DNA from: Hyphodiscus hymeniophilus
Lineage: Eukaryota; Ascomycota; Leotiomycetes; Helotiales; Hyphodiscaceae
Direction of reading: 5' to 3'
Length of the DNA stretch: 64,000 nucleotides
NCBI GenBank assembly: GCA_016508695.1
Contig: VNKQ01000010.1
Coordinates: forward strand, 434,001-498,000
Shown here: positions 1-13,117 of the stretch, in pieces
Numbering within the stretch: the stretch's first letter is position 1
Layout: every line of letters begins with the position of its first letter
Made by a program: the position numbers and the translations under genes
The notes under the pieces: generated by a model
What the model saw: the letters and a program-made list of their open reading frames with translations, nothing else
The model's database searches: none
Told to the model about the DNA's origin: nothing

Positions 1-8
1 TACATCAA

Positions 9-2118
9 ATGGCATCGAATAAATCTGAAGGGCATACCGCGACACTGCGGCTGATCAACAATCTTGTCTTCGCCGAGAGCAAGTCAATCCGGACTTCAAC
101 AATTATTCTGGCTTGTTTCAACATTTTAGCATCAGCTTCCACTGCTGCAAGTATTCTTTACGACTGTTACTGGGCCTCAAAACGGTGCAGTCCGAAATTC
201 AAGGCCTCGTATGTTACAAATTCCTGAGAAAGAAGATAATCGACAGTGTTGACTGGAGCCTAGGAAATTTTGCCTATCGTCAATCCATCCAGCGGAAACA
301 TTCCCTTTGATACTTGCATTTGGAATTGTCATTCAAGGTATTGCGTTTGCTGCGGTGCAAGCACAGGGACTCACTGCCCTGGCCACAAAAGGATGTTCAA
401 CAATCGCACAATTCATGTGGCCTGGTAAGATAAAATATGTAGTATGAAGAGACAACTCTGACGAAAGTAGCAATCATGATTGTACCTTATATACAGTGCG
501 TCTTCGCTCTCGAGTGCAGCCTTCGATCCTTACGAAAAATCCCGTTCCAGGCGAGGGGCAAATACGACGTTACAATATGCTGTGGAACAATTACATTGAT
601 GTTGATTGGGACGTGGGTCCCATCGCATATCTTTCCCGAACACGATATTTGCTTCGCATCGCTGCTGTGGTTTATCTCAAGATATGGAGAAGCGGGCCTC
701 ATAATCCTGTCATCAGTGGGCGGCGTCCTCTTGATTAGCGCTGTCACAATCTTTACCAGATTATCCAAAGTGGCCATGATTGATGAGCATCAGAGGATAG
801 CTGCTTCACGGATGGTATACTATCTCGTCTTGGGGATTGTATCAATGGTGAGTCGAGCCGAAAAAAATCTGCGCATAGTTTTTCTAACGATTTCTAGGCC
901 TTTGTAATACCTTACTTTGCTTCTCTGACAATTGGCCATGGCGACATCAAGGCTTCCATGATGGCGACTGTGGTTCTCAACTTATCTGGGTTAATGAGTG
1001 GTCTTCTTCATCTCTTCCTCCGGTCGAATACCGCAACAACAGCGTTCGGACCAAAGAATGGACGGCAGTGGAACAAAGCCAAGCACCAAATCCGTATGTG
1101 GGGACCAAACGAATTGGCTTTTGGTACTCAGCTATTTGATCCAGTGCCGGGGCCTCGAACTCCAGTACGAGACCTGGAGAGTCGGGCAGATAGCCGAGCA
1201 AGCTTAGTAGAACCCGAGAAAGGTCGCATCATCAACTTGGATCCACTCAGCAGTCCCTCATTTAGTCCGCCCAGGTACAATAAGCTAGTTTCAAATCCGA
1301 ATGCTGTCGAGCAGATGGCAATAATGCCGACTGTACCTGAACAAATAGCAGAGCCAGCATCCGCTACTCGAGGGCATGCACGAAAACAATCATATTCTTT
1401 ATTTCCTCCCGAGATGACAAGCCCGACGAAGGGTGCTCAACAGAATGCTAGACCTGCAGAGTCTATTTACGACATCAGTAATCTGGCGCCACCACCTCCA
1501 ATCTTTGGACTAGGAGTGTCTCGACATCGTCGAGATTCGTCGATCGCGTCATCAGCCACTGTGCAAATTGGATTGCGACTATCACATGCTCCCACATCGT
1601 CCCTGGAGGACGCGTCTACTCTGGCACTTCCCCAAACTACATACAGCGCTCTCCCATCGACGACATTCAATGCAAATGCTGCAAAACCAACTACTTCGAT
1701 ACCTTTGTCGACGTTCAATGCGCACACACCCTCGCCTCTGAAAGTACAAACACAGAATTTCACTACACTTGAACCTCCGTTGCGGTCACCAAGGAGGCCC
1801 AGTCCATTAAAAATGAGCGTGATTCCGCCTGCACAGTCATCGCCTGTGCCCGCGAGTATAAATAAGCTATTACCGCCCACGCCGAAGCCGTTGACCTCGG
1901 TGATTCGCAAATCAAACACCATATTGAGTCCAACTGTCTATTCGCCGCAAAAGAAAATTCCTGCACCTTCGCCAGTTGTGTCAACTCGACAATCAACAAC
2001 GTATCCAGTCGACCCCTTACAAAACATGTCAAATGGGAGTGGATCACCTGTCAAAGTTGTACGCTCAAATTCGAATAAGGAACCACCCAATAGCCAAACC
2101 AAAAGTGATTGGATATAG
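9..2118 (+). CDS. Fungal seven-transmembrane (GPCR-like) membrane protein
   Basis: Four exons fit by phase: 9-208, 264-424, 471-847 and 898-2118, giving about 652 residues. Introns are 46-55 nt with GT-AG ends. The N-terminal 300 residues hold about seven hydrophobic helices and resemble a conserved fungal integral membrane family: an HPAE-FPL-LA block in exon 2, a WP-x-IVPY block across the exon 2/3 junction, RIAASRMVYYLVLGIVS in exon 3, and NLSGLMSGLLHLFLRSNTA at the last helix. The remaining ~300 residues are a Ser/Pro-rich, probably cytoplasmic tail with SP and PRRPSPLK motifs that could be phosphorylated. No ligand or partner can be read from the sequence. The ATG lies only 8 nt into the window, so the promoter is outside and an upstream exon cannot be excluded. 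The topology suggests a receptor-like role; this is inference. Confidence 0.8.
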
Positions 2119-3853
2119 GCTGTAGTGGGATACAAACGATGTTTATTGTTTCATGAACGACATGCGTTATGTGCGGGCTACCTCACGGAGCTCTTCGATT
2201 CTAAAGATACCTTTTACTTTCAGCTATGTACACTCTTTGGGGCACGGCGCAGGACTGGTTGGTTTGAAAAGAAGGATAGGAACAACAATACATAAGAAGG
2301 CATATTTATCTGTGTATGACAGGTTGGTTATGTTATCGGTAGGACTGTAAAAAATGCCAGACCCTCCATTAGACTGTACACTTGTCCCACATCGTGACAT
2401 CAATGATATCTCTTCCCTGTCTCAACCGCAGCCTTTCGTGCATCTTCTGAAATATCTTATCACTTGGCAATCAAAGGCTGGACGCCGGAGGTGCAGGCGC
2501 TACGACTATGGAGAGAGATGAAAATCAAGAATGAACCCTCCTCCCCAGGGCTACTCGAAACATGAATCAGATCATTCACATCGCACCGAGGAATGACTCA
2601 TCCCATTGGACCACTCAAAGTGCACCACACCTGTCATGGGATGGATGGTACGGGACATTTACCATGCGCTGAGAGGAACGTGTTATGATTTTAAACGGGG
2701 TAATTTCAATGCTGCATGAGACGAAACGAAAAGTGTTTAAAGCACCCACCTACTAGATACCTTAGGTAGGGAAGGAAGGTAGCGTCACGTGCGGTGCAGT
2801 TGAGGTTTTGACAATCGAGCTTTGATCTCAATGTTGACTCCCGATCATATCCACCAAGGGCTTGCTAAACGGTTTACTCTACTTGTTAGATCAGTGCTGC
2901 TCCCCTTCCACATCCATCAAGCTATCGAGTTCAGGTGTGGTAGCAACGTACTGCTGGGTCCATCCTGATCATTGGCCATATTAGCAGTAGTACATGCAGT
3001 TATTGATCCATACTTCCATAACCGATGAGGTGGCTGCTCTCAGATTTGAGCGTACCTGTCAACGCTCTGGAATGGAAGGAGAACGCTCAAGTGAGAACTT
3101 TAAGATCCTAAACCGTGTTCACTTCGTACGTACGCCAGGACATCACCCGTACTCCTGGTCAACTAGCTTCCGCTCAACCACGAGCTGTACCTCGGGAATT
3201 GAAACCGACGGGGATTGACCGAATTGACCGAGTCGTCTGGAAGCGAACCCCTTTTAGTCCATTCGAGGCTAGTATATCACGTGAACTGGTACCTGAATAT
3301 ATCCCTGATTTACCTCTGTAGATTAGCTTCCTTTCTTAGACAAACAGACACTACTACGAATACTTCAATGCAATTGCTGTACCGTAGCAACCGAAGTGCT
3401 ACCAAGCAACCTACCTTCCACTAATGTAAAGGCCATCAGAATAAATTCGTTATCTGCCGAAACTCTACCAGATCGACAGCAGCGACTCCGACTCAGCCCG
3501 AGATGTTATTCCACAAGATCCACCATCGGACGCTGAGGATAAATCGTTGCTCGTAGGGATGATGAGAGGGCTGCTTGGGCTCATGGGAATCGCGAACCAT
3601 GCAAGCGCAGAGGATGGTCTGAAAGAACTGCTTTGGATTGGAGAAATCCATGGAGTGATCTTTTGGGAATTGCTCTACAAGGATATTTGGCTTCAATGCT
3701 AACCTCCCTGAGCTCCTCATTCCTGGCATGTGATCCACACGAAGAACGTTGAATCCGATTCTTCGATGCTCGCATTTTCTCTTGAGACCCGCCAAGGCCT
3801 ACAAAACAAAAGAACCTGCTCCACCACTCGAGCCACTGTTTTCGATCTCTTGG
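2119..3853. other. Intergenic, no gene recognised
   Basis: This 1.7-kb stretch separates the 3' end of the seven-helix gene from the 3' end of the bZIP gene; the two are convergent. All open frames are short and lack family resemblance or splice structure. CACGTG-type E-box cores occur near 2787 and 3279, but nothing shows that they act. Confidence 0.5.
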
Positions 3854-4821
3854 CTATTCAGCCCACCCAACTGAGTCTGTGGACATGTACTGCAGAACTG
3901 GCACGGTTTGACAGTTTTCTGCAACATGGAAAGAATTATCAGGGGGATCCCAACCAGTAAAGGCTGATTCCCAAAAGGAGGCATCACCGTTTGCTGCGTT
4001 CGGAGAGCTGGAGATTGGAGAAGTGAGTCCTGTACTCTTGAGGCGGCTTTGAGTTGGTAGGAAGGGTCTTGGCGACTCTGGCGACGGTGAACGAGCTGGC
4101 GTTCCGTTGTTGGTGCTGCAGCTGTGGAGGCTCGCTGGCCCATGTTGGTTGCTAGTAAAGGAAAATCTTGGACTCTGTGTGGACATTGGGACGCTTATCC
4201 CAGAGCCCATAGCCAAGGCCGAGCGGCAGGAAGTACGATAAGGGGTCGCTATCTGATATGGCGGACCGATATCACCTGTCGTTGACCCAGAGGTGCCGAA
4301 AAGGGGAACACTTTGTTGGTCATTGCTGGTATATCCGGGTTTATCCGATGTGGCATTTTGAGATGATGAAAGAGGCTGCCAATTTTGTTGGACACCAGCA
4401 AACAATAGCCGCCGGTAGTAGCGTAATTCCTCTTCCATTCGATCCATCTGAGAATGAACGATGCTGTTCTCATGGCTTGCAGTCTCAAGGAGATTTTCCA
4501 GCTCCTCGACTTTGGCTTCGAGTTCTTTCGCGTGGCGCTCCTTCCTTTGACGGAAAGCTCGTTGGGAGATTCGGTTTTGATCTCGACGTTTCTGTTGTCC
4601 CCAGGTCAGATGCCAAAGTTTTGAATAATTGAATAAGTTTTGCAACTGAGACTTACTACTAATGTGTAATTTTTGCCTTCTCTCTTCCTCCCTTTGTTCT
4701 TTGTGTCGTCGTCGGGAAACATCACTACTGTCATTTTGTCCCTCGAATTTTCCATCCTCTGTGCCAAGGCACGTGCTGCGTGTGCCGTCCCTGACTGATG
4801 CGTGATTCTGGTTGGAATCAT
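3854..4821 (-). CDS. bZIP transcription factor
   Basis: The DNA-binding core is unmistakable: basic region RRDQNRISQRAFRQRKER followed directly by a leucine zipper with leucines about every seven residues (4591 down to about 4430). A Ser/Pro/Gln-rich C-terminal half follows. Two models compete. Model B, preferred, starts at 4821, splices a 65-nt intron (4592-4656; GTAAGT donor, CTGAC branch, CAG acceptor) in phase 0, and gives about 300 residues with a GRKR-containing acidic/basic lead-in, as in many fungal bZIPs. Model A reads straight through from an ATG at 4948 in another N-terminal frame (364 residues). Both join the same bZIP frame, so intron retention would change only the N-terminus. 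The protein should be a nuclear dimer; its targets are unknown. Confidence 0.85.
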
Positions 4822-4948
4822 TTTCAGAAGAAAGACTTGTATGTATTTGAATGCTGGAGGTTCCGTATTTTAACTTTCGTGGTGGTTCGCAACCGCCAGA
4901 CTTATCAGGGATGGAAGGCTGCCGCCACTGACTTTTTGGACGAGACAT

Positions 4949-7782
4949 TGTACCACAGTCCAGAAGCGATGCTAACCGTGTAAGTTTGAAGGCGAAAACA
5001 TCCTCCAGAAGTACTTGATGATGATAAATTGACGGATCTTTTGAGCAAGTTCGCGGTCGTCGGGATGTTGGAGTGCAGGCAGGTAGTGCAGCATGCTCTC
5101 TCTTAAAGTGTCTCGCCGCCTGTGCCTAAGACGGGCATATCAAGAGATGATATTGCGAAGCATGACTGAGCAAACAGCGAAGGGTGTTGCAACGTCCTGG
5201 AATACAACTCTTTCATACTTGAAAATGCTTGGCAAGGGTAAATCCGCCGAGCAGAGGCTGATATCTCAGCCTTCTCTGGGTTGCCAAGGATGCCAAGAGC
5301 CAGCGCCAGTCTATCTTCAATCAAAGACGAGAGAGCTGCAGAGTATTGTGACGTATGATCAGGCAAGAAGTTTTTCTTGGCGTGGTGTGTATTACCAACA
5401 TACGCGATGTGACGCCGGCGAAGAGCGACGGTGAAAAGTTAGCCTTGTTGCTTGGATGAGATTATATTCCGCGCCGAGACTTGCCGAACCCAAAGCAGAA
5501 ATTGGCTGGTATTGGCGTTGCCCCCTGCTTTTTCGGAGAGACTTCTAGAAGAATGTGAATCGAAGGAATTTGAGAAGGGGTGTGCAGCTTCACGTTACAC
5601 GACAGATGCAAGCTGAGCTGAGTAATGAAATGCCAAGACGACCGAAGAGAGAACATTTGACATGTCGGTGTCGAGGTCGGCCCCGAGAAGTCCGCCCATC
5701 TATTTTAATGAGTTTTCGCTTTGTTTTTGGAAGGTGGATAAACATTCGCCGCAGAGGAAGTCAAGCCCGTTGCTCTTGGTGGGGTGGTAGTGCGATTTCT
5801 GAGCTCTGGGAGAAGGAACCTGTCCACCAATTATTGGACGTGAGAGGATTCCTAGGAAATAGAACTTTCAGAATAGAAATAGCAGACCGACGTGGTGAAA
5901 TGATTCAATCACACCTGCCATCGCTGTTGATTCTCCCTCACCATTAAAGATTCATACACATCGAAGGAAAAGGATGGAACCTCGCGCGAGAACGCCCAGA
6001 TCAGACATATCATCCACAGATTCGCCACACGAATCATCTCCGATCTTCCACAATCCGGACTGCCTATTGAAGTTCAAAAGGACTTCAGCTTCTCTACACT
6101 TTCCCCATACATTCTCGAAGCTGATCATACCGGACAGTCCTTCAACAAGCTTGAAGACCCTCGGTTCACGAGCCACACCAACGCCACCGCTCAGGGGCTC
6201 ACAAAGGATGTCATGGCCTCCCTCGCTGTCGATGCTTCTTCACTGTCGATATTCATCTCGCTGTCGACGCCGGCTTTTGTCGGACGCATGAAAAAGGACC
6301 TCTTGAATCTTCCATCCATGGACCACGTAAGAGAAGACGTGGGAGATTTCATTGATTTCAACACTCACGCAGTGAATCCGCACAATGACGCGTTCCGGTT
6401 GGTCGGTTCGGGGTGAAGGAGGGTTTTCGGGCTGGATTGAATTTAGTGGTGCTATGACCCCGTTCAAGCGAAACATTATCTCGAGGTGAGATATCGAACG
6501 CATCGTGACGATGATCGGCACTTTTGGGCAATCGGTTGTTGGAGGCACATTGATGACCTGTTAGTTTGTGAAAATAAACCCAAGTGATCTGTGTTCTTCA
6601 CCATCTCACAACATCACTGGCAACATAGAAATACAATGCGGTAGACTGTAGCAAGTCGACCAAGCACTTGACCTATAGATCTTGGTTTTTCTCTCCTTCA
6701 TGGTAGAGGATTGATACGAGCGAACAGGAGTTATTGATGCAAGTAAGTAAATGGCGGGGGGTTCGTCGTAGTGCAAAATATCTCAAAATAAATTAATAAG
6801 CTTCAATCAACGGCTCAGGTTCAGTGTAATCAAAACTAGTGGTAGGCCCACGTTACTGTTTAAGATGGTCCCTTGCCAGGACACCGTCTCAACCATTAAA
6901 ATGAGTTTAGTGTTATTGTAAGCAATATTCATTGCACTTCATCTCCTTCACATACGAGAGATGCGCTCGAACTGATTCTGCTTGTGGCAGTACGGAGGTA
7001 GAGGCGTCTGGCTTGGCCTTTGCGGCATTAGAGAATCGACTAAATCCCCGAAAGAAGCAAGGCTTCTCTGCTTGAGGATCTTTTGCCAGAAGCCAGTGCT
7101 TTCACTGCCTTGCTCGGAGTCATCTTCGAGATATTTGTTATTTTATATCAAAAAAAAATGGCGAGAAGTTTGAGCATACCCCAAGAAGGATATCTCGTGT
7201 CTAGACTAAAAAGAAACACCCATGGAAACAAGACATTTGATGAAGTTTATTCTCATGTCTTAGCAGATGCAACCCTGAAATCAACTGCGAGTGATCGAGC
7301 TGAAAGGGAGCTGCGACTGCTCCTTTGGCATGGAACTACATTTGGGTACACAGTTTACCAAGTAAAGAACTTGGTAAGTAGTGAAAATCCGGGTTGTCTA
7401 GGAGTAGGAGGGCTGTATGTATGAATCTCTTAGGACCGCATACATTCGATCGCTTCCCATTCGAAGTCGTGTACAACGGGAAATGTGCCAAGACTGGAAC
7501 TGTATTTCACTAGAAACAGATTCTGAGAACACTTGATCTGATCTAACACCTTGCTAACTAAGGATCGCCCTTTCCCATATCGAAGACTCCGAGTATGTTG
7601 ATACCAAGAATAGTCTCTTGTGGTGTCTTCTGACAAAGGGTCTGCAGACCGCCAATTTCTCATACAACCCTCGGCTTCGAAGGATTGCTTGATCAAATAA
7701 GTACATCGACAAATATTGATCTCCAGTATTACACGCCATCTTTTCATACAGTCCAGAACCTCAGTATACCTTATGTTACAGA
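4949..7782. other. Mostly intergenic; two weak hypothetical ORFs
   Basis: This 2.8-kb region lacks a recognisable gene. The best minus-strand frame is 5103-5366 (87 codons); an adjacent frame carries a further open, non-repetitive stretch (about 5105 down to 4980), so a small spliced gene upstream of the bZIP gene is possible but has no family match. On the plus strand an ATG at 7158 opens 71 codons of charged, helical sequence ending at a GTAAGT donor at 7373. It could be a first exon, but no continuation is convincing. The remainder holds only short shadow frames. Confidence 0.35.
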
Positions 7783-8617
7783 TCATTCCTTCTTTGCTTC
7801 AGCCTTCTGTTTGTCCATCTCCATTCTTGCAGCAACAACTCCATTTCGTATCGCGCAGGCGTTTCTAATATCGACAAAGGATACGTGGAGGGCGAATAGC
7901 GGGAGGAAAACCCAGAGCATGTTGAAGAAGACGAGATAAAACCAAAGGAATATCCAATTACTTCCATCAAGATTTTGGTTCATGGTAAGCCATTCCGGGG
8001 CGAAGGTCATGAAGCCTGTTGAATCAGTGTCAGTGATTACCCAATAATAAGATTCTCCGTGTCTCCGGAACTACCAATGTGGGAAAAGAGAATCGCAAGG
8101 GATGAGACACACCTCCGTATAACTCCGCTGTTGCTAGGACAATCATCCAGAAGCTGACCATGAAGTCCTTCTTCTGGATACCTCTACAAATATACAGAGC
8201 CAAGGGACCCGCTCCGAAGACAGTGAGTAGTTCCAAACTGACAATCGTCAAGTCCGCGCCTCCCCATCTCTTGTCAGCCTTTGCGTACACCATCCACAGC
8301 TGCGTAGCCCAGTTATCACCATAAGCGGCCCCATACACTCTATCCGACCTGCCGAGGAAGTTCGTGATAGCCGCCGGGTGGTGGATGGCGGGATCAAATG
8401 GTGCAGATGTAAAGAAGCAGTTGTAGAGGAAAGATCCTTCTAATATGGTATGGATAAGGAAATCGAAAGCATGCCAGACGAATAGGATTCGGAGTCTTCT
8501 CGGGGTCGAGGGGCTCAGAACGCTCCGCGAGAGGCTGTATGAGGCATTTAGCATCACAAGAACAGCGAGGAGACTGATGGCTGTCGTCTTGTCAACATGT
8601 TGCATTATTGCATCCAT
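7783..8617 (-). CDS. EXPERA-domain membrane protein (emopamil-binding-protein-like)
   Basis: Two exons, 8113-8617 and 7783-8015, joined across a 97-nt intron in phase 1, give 245 residues. About four to five membrane helices are visible. The first half has WHAFDFLIHTILEGSFLYNC, matching the His and Glu positions of the sterol delta8-delta7 isomerase (EBP)/EXPERA fold. The second exon has W-F-L-W-F helices and a charged KKE C-terminus that could be an ER retrieval signal. EBP isomerises sterols in animals and plants, whereas fungi normally use the unrelated ERG2 protein. A sterol-isomerase role is therefore not assured, and the protein may act on another isoprenoid or lipid in the ER. The family assignment is firm; the substrate is unknown. 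Confidence 0.82.
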
Positions 8618-9599
8618 GACTATAGAATCGGTGGAAGAGCTTGGTTGGTGCTTGGAGCTTGGTGCTTGAGCTTCGTGGCTTGGCAGGGATAACGGCGATG
8701 AACCTGGTCAAACAAGCAAATTGCAAAGAATTGATTGCAGCAGAAGCTGAAGCATAGGGAGACTGGCTGATGCGGAGCGAGGTGCTCTTCGATTTATATG
8801 TGTCGACGTCGGATACTAAAGTAAAAAGTTGCTGGTTTTCAGAATAATTCCTGAGATTAATTCCTAATGGTCGTTAGCGCTGACCAGCCCCACGTGGTCG
8901 ACAACTTGCGGTTCTAGTGGTTCAACTACAACCTCAGTCAATTCTGCTGGCTTGCTACTATCTTCATAGACAGAATTACTATAAGTGCAGATGAGTATAG
9001 TCTAGAGATAGCCTTAAACCCAGTGATTGGGTTTCTACGTCGTTCACCCTTTGACGGATAGGGATGGGCAACTGTGTAAAAACCTCAGAATGGATCAAGG
9101 TCAATGAGAAGTCCTACGTCCTTGCAAAGGAGGCAATTCAGACATTTTAACTCCTGGCCCGCGTTCCAGTGAATGTGGTTCGAAGTTCCGTGACGCTCCT
9201 GAAGGCATTTTTATGATCTAATATCCTTCATGCCCAAGGAAACCATCATAGCCCATGAAAGCCTTAAATTTAAGGAGCCGATTTCTGTGGTAAATAGTAT
9301 TGAGTTGATAAGGCAGAAAGCGAAGAGAAGGTATAAATTTATCTACTACTTTCAAATGCAATCTCATTCGAAGATCTGGGGCGGATAGGACACGCGCCGT
9401 CAACTACGAAGTGAAACTTCGGGACTTGATATTCTTCATACGATATCAAATAATTATAAGTAGTTGTTGTTATAAGACAAAGAATTTTGAGACTTCTACC
9501 AAGATAGCCGCAAGCGGAGGAGATATTCTTTGTAACACCTTCGGCCATAAATAAAAGTTCTTTCTGCTATAAGTGTACAGAAGTCCGATCGAGCTACCC
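8618..9599. other. Intergenic region upstream of the EXPERA gene
   Basis: This holds the promoter side of the minus-strand EXPERA gene. Only short, composition-driven frames are present and no structured element was seen. Confidence 0.4.
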
Positions 9600-11200
9600 T
9601 TCTCATACGAAGGACATATCAAGATTGTGTCAAGTATACAGAGTTCCGACAATGGGTCGACGAATATTACCAAGGCCACGATATCATCCGCCAGGCATAT
9701 GGACGGGGAACGAATATGCAAAATCCATGGCCACTACAGACTATTTACGGGCTTCGTACGCGTTTCCCTCGCCTCCACGATCGTCCCTAGACCGGGCAGA
9801 TGTTCCGAAAGAAAGCGAAGACTCGGAAACTAAGAACCCTTATATACTAGGCTCTCCGAGGGTTCCGATGTTAGAAAGGCGCGAGAGAAGGAATGCCATC
9901 CGTTAGAAAGATTCCGTAAGAGGCAGACGATTCTCTCGTCTAAAGGCGAAGACAAGTTCTACGAACTATCGCGGCAGGTTTAGTTTGATACAACAACTTG
10001 CATCCATCACATTGACCTAGAAGCTGGGCTCCCTAATAAGGCGCACTCTGTTTGCGCTAGTACTCTATCTTTGAATTCGTTACATTTTAATGGGAATTAT
10101 ACTTTCTACCTCCGGCGTGGGTAACGATATACTTGCCTGGCTTAGTCTATCGCCATCTCTGCCCGATAGTAAGTAGAGAATCAAGACCGGTCTTGCCCAA
10201 TAGGCGCAATTGGGAGAAGTCTAACAAATCTTCGAAGAGAACCTGAAACTACCCACGATTTTAAGTAATAGCATAAAAGCTCTCGAGGTTATCGAGTATG
10301 TTATCGAGCGGCAGAAACACAAACTACATCTAACTCCGCAAATAAAGTAAGTATAGCATATCTACAAAGGTATTCAGGAGCCAGTGGCTGACGTTAGCAT
10401 AGCTCTAAACTGTCGGGACTCTTTACCGCAACGAGAAACCAAGCTACGCTCACGAACGCTACTTTGCACTTAGTCAATATAAGCGTAAGCGGACTAGCTC
10501 CCGACGTTTTGGAAAAGAACCGCGAGCTGCAGCGCCTGCTCCCGGAGTCTGTCTGGGACAGCGATAAGGAGACGAACATGCTACTATACAACGACTACCT
10601 GACAGTCCTATGGTCGCGGTTAGAATCACTAAGCGGGAACAGGACCGAGTAGTTGACGCAGATCGTTTAGCTTGAGGACGCTATTAACGAGTGTTAGAAA
10701 AAGCTCAGTTTAGTGGCTTTCTCATTAGGGAGTTCGAAACGGGGATAGGAGGCCATTAGTAGAGTAGTTAACGAGCAGAGTTTCTCGACGCGGAAGGCGG
10801 CGAGGGATTTGCAGGTGCTGAGTAATGGTTTTGACGGAGTGAAGCAAAGGCTAACTACCGGGTGGTAGAAGATCACAGTTATCGAGATCAAGGTCAGACT
10901 CTTGGTTAGTCATCTGAATCATTACCCTTATATCCAGGACGATTATAAGTTAGAACTTTAGAGAGAGGGGGTTAATCACGTTGTAAGGAACTTGAGCTTT
11001 ACGGAAAACTTAAAGTGGCAGGAGTTTTTGGAAGAGAACAGGAAAAGAGAGGCCAGCGAAAAAGACATGTCGCTATTAGAGCTGCTCTTTAGTATTTTCC
11101 GAATTCGATAAGGTTATCAGATAACGAAGCAAACCGCGATTATAAGCTATGTATGCTACCGCCGAATTTAGATGTTCTTATTGAAACGAAATTAGGAGCG
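9600..11200 (+). pseudogene. Decayed gene of unknown family with RIP-type stops
   Basis: Long protein-like stretches remain in one plus-strand frame from about 9625 to 10400, broken by mostly TAG codons. A second frame continues from about 10460 to 11110, again broken by TAG. Between stops the peptide is rich in leucine, charged residues and amphipathic helices, for example an EDAIN patch near 10677 and a KWQEFLEEN patch near 11022, as expected of a former helical protein. TAG arises from CAG by C-to-T or from TGG by G-to-A, the two changes RIP produces. At least one frame change near 10430 is either a lost intron or an indel. I do not recognise the family. The gene is not functional as read. 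Confidence 0.5.
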
Positions 11201-11519
11201 TGAGATTGGAGGGCAGGGCACTCGAAGTGAATTTCTCTATGTTACGAACTAGGATTCCCAATCCGTATTAATCAGAAGTGTGTAACCGCCTTAGGTCGAG
11301 ACAAAGAAGATATGTTCGTTTCTTCCCAGTTCAGAAGTCTCGCAACCGGAATTAAATCTCTTTGTTGAAGCCAGAAACCACTACACTTGTGTGTCTTCTT
11401 CAACTTGTGATGGGTTTGCCCCAATCTCTTTATTAATCAAAGCAATGGCTGTTCCTACTTCTCAATAACCTCGACCCCGCGCTGACAAGATATATCAAAG
11501 CACACTATCCCTTCGTGCT

Positions 11520-13117
11520 ATGCCTAGACTTCGTCACCAACCCATTATTATAGAAAGCGGGAGCGATTCGGAATTTATAGACGATACTGCGGCTTATTCC
11601 TCCGGAACAGAATCTGTTAGCGAAGTCGGATCGGACCCTATCCGGACATTTCTTTAGACCAATATAGCAGGGACTCTCAGGACTAATAATCCGCAGGCCC
11701 CGGGACAGAGAAATGAGCTTCCAGATAGCTTGTCCCTAGACCACAACGGACGGATATATTGGGTGAGGTTAATGGGATAGAAATATAGAAGCTCTGCTAT
11801 GCCGGATCCGCCCTAGGCCCGAAGGTTGGATTCTCGTTCTAGAAACCACAGGAAGAAGTCGGAGGAGACTTACTCGTACACTTGGGCTTGGCTACGGTGG
11901 CTTTGGCGGTCGGTCTTTTAGCTAAACTAGATACGGGAACTCTGTGTATAGCTCCTCCGACGAGCTCTACTACTTCTCTCACTTCTCTGCGCCTGCTTAG
12001 CCATTTTTACGTTGATTAAGGTGTCAAGAACCGCCGTATCTATTTGGGATTTTCTCGAGACGTTCGACCCCTTTACTATATCCGCCTTATCAGTATTCAA
12101 GATCTAGCGAGGCATCCTTGCGCAGGCCGAATTTCCAAACGTCCAGAGGATGTTCGAAGCGCATTGTGAGCTGCCTGTAACCTTCAACGATAGCCGAGTA
12201 GCAATAACAGATATTCACCGTCAAATTACGAGGCATCCCTGGTCGTACTACGAAACGGAGACACGGTAAATTCTACGTTGAACCTAAACTGAAGGAGTGA
12301 GCAAGCTGACACTCGATGTAGCAACAACATAGCGAACGCATTCGCAGATATGCACTCCTTGACAGTTCCTGCGAGCCAGAGAGCAGTTGAGTTCAACAGA
12401 GTGCTCATGAAACAACCGCCCATTTTGACGTCGAACATATTGCTCAAAGCATATCTGCAGGAATTCAATACCAAACTTTTTTCTCGAACACCTAAGGCAG
12501 GATTTTGGCTTAATATGGAAGCTTGGCCATACATCAAGCCAAATATGGGAGCTTTACCACGTATTAAGCCAAGTATGCGGCATAACTTACATGCAAACAC
12601 GTTCAGGCTCTACAGAGAGTATTTACACAGCTTAGACACCCAGATTGATGATTTGCTCAACCTAGGAGCGGCTTTGTTGGATGATTTCGATCGCCTAGAG
12701 CAAAGTAACTCCCGTCTTCAATTTTTGCTCGTGGAAATGACGTCGCCGGGCCTGCAAGAGAGTAAGAAGAAGATTAATAGTTGGAAAATTATTCATGAAT
12801 CGTTGCCGTACCACTTGCAGCATATTGTGCCTTCTATGGAAGCCTTGGAAAAGTTGACGGATTGCTTCGAACCGGCGAGGCAAAGGTCTAGAAAAGGACT
12901 TCGGAAACTGAAGGATATCAAAGAGAAGTTGAAGGCCTTGGATGAGGAGCTTGCCGCGGTAGTGAAAGGCTACAAGGATGAGGGGCATATGAAAATCTGG
13001 AGTCTTGCATTCGCGGGCCGTGTTATGGAAAAGCTGGAAGCGGCGGAAGTGGTAATCGACAGATTGAAAAAGAGAGGAGAAATTCGCATGAAAGAGGCTC
13101 TCCCTTTAGGACGTTAA
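11520..13117 (+). pseudogene. Partly decayed gene: broken 5' half, open helical 3' half
   Basis: An ATG at 11520 opens an acidic, Ser-rich N-terminus (motif SGSDSEF) that meets TAG codons at about 11655, 11778 and 11811. A membrane-helix-like stretch of leucine, valine and alanine at about 11880-11950 lies in a shifted frame, and further readable sequence runs to about 12265. From about 12350 to 13117 the frame is completely open (255 codons) and codes for a strongly helical, probably coiled-coil protein ending in MKEALPLGR. It contains a small internal repeat (IKPNMGALPRIKPSM). The halves probably belong to one gene split by an intron at about 12260-12349. The 3' half might be translated alone from the ATG at 12350. 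No family was recognised. Confidence 0.45.
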
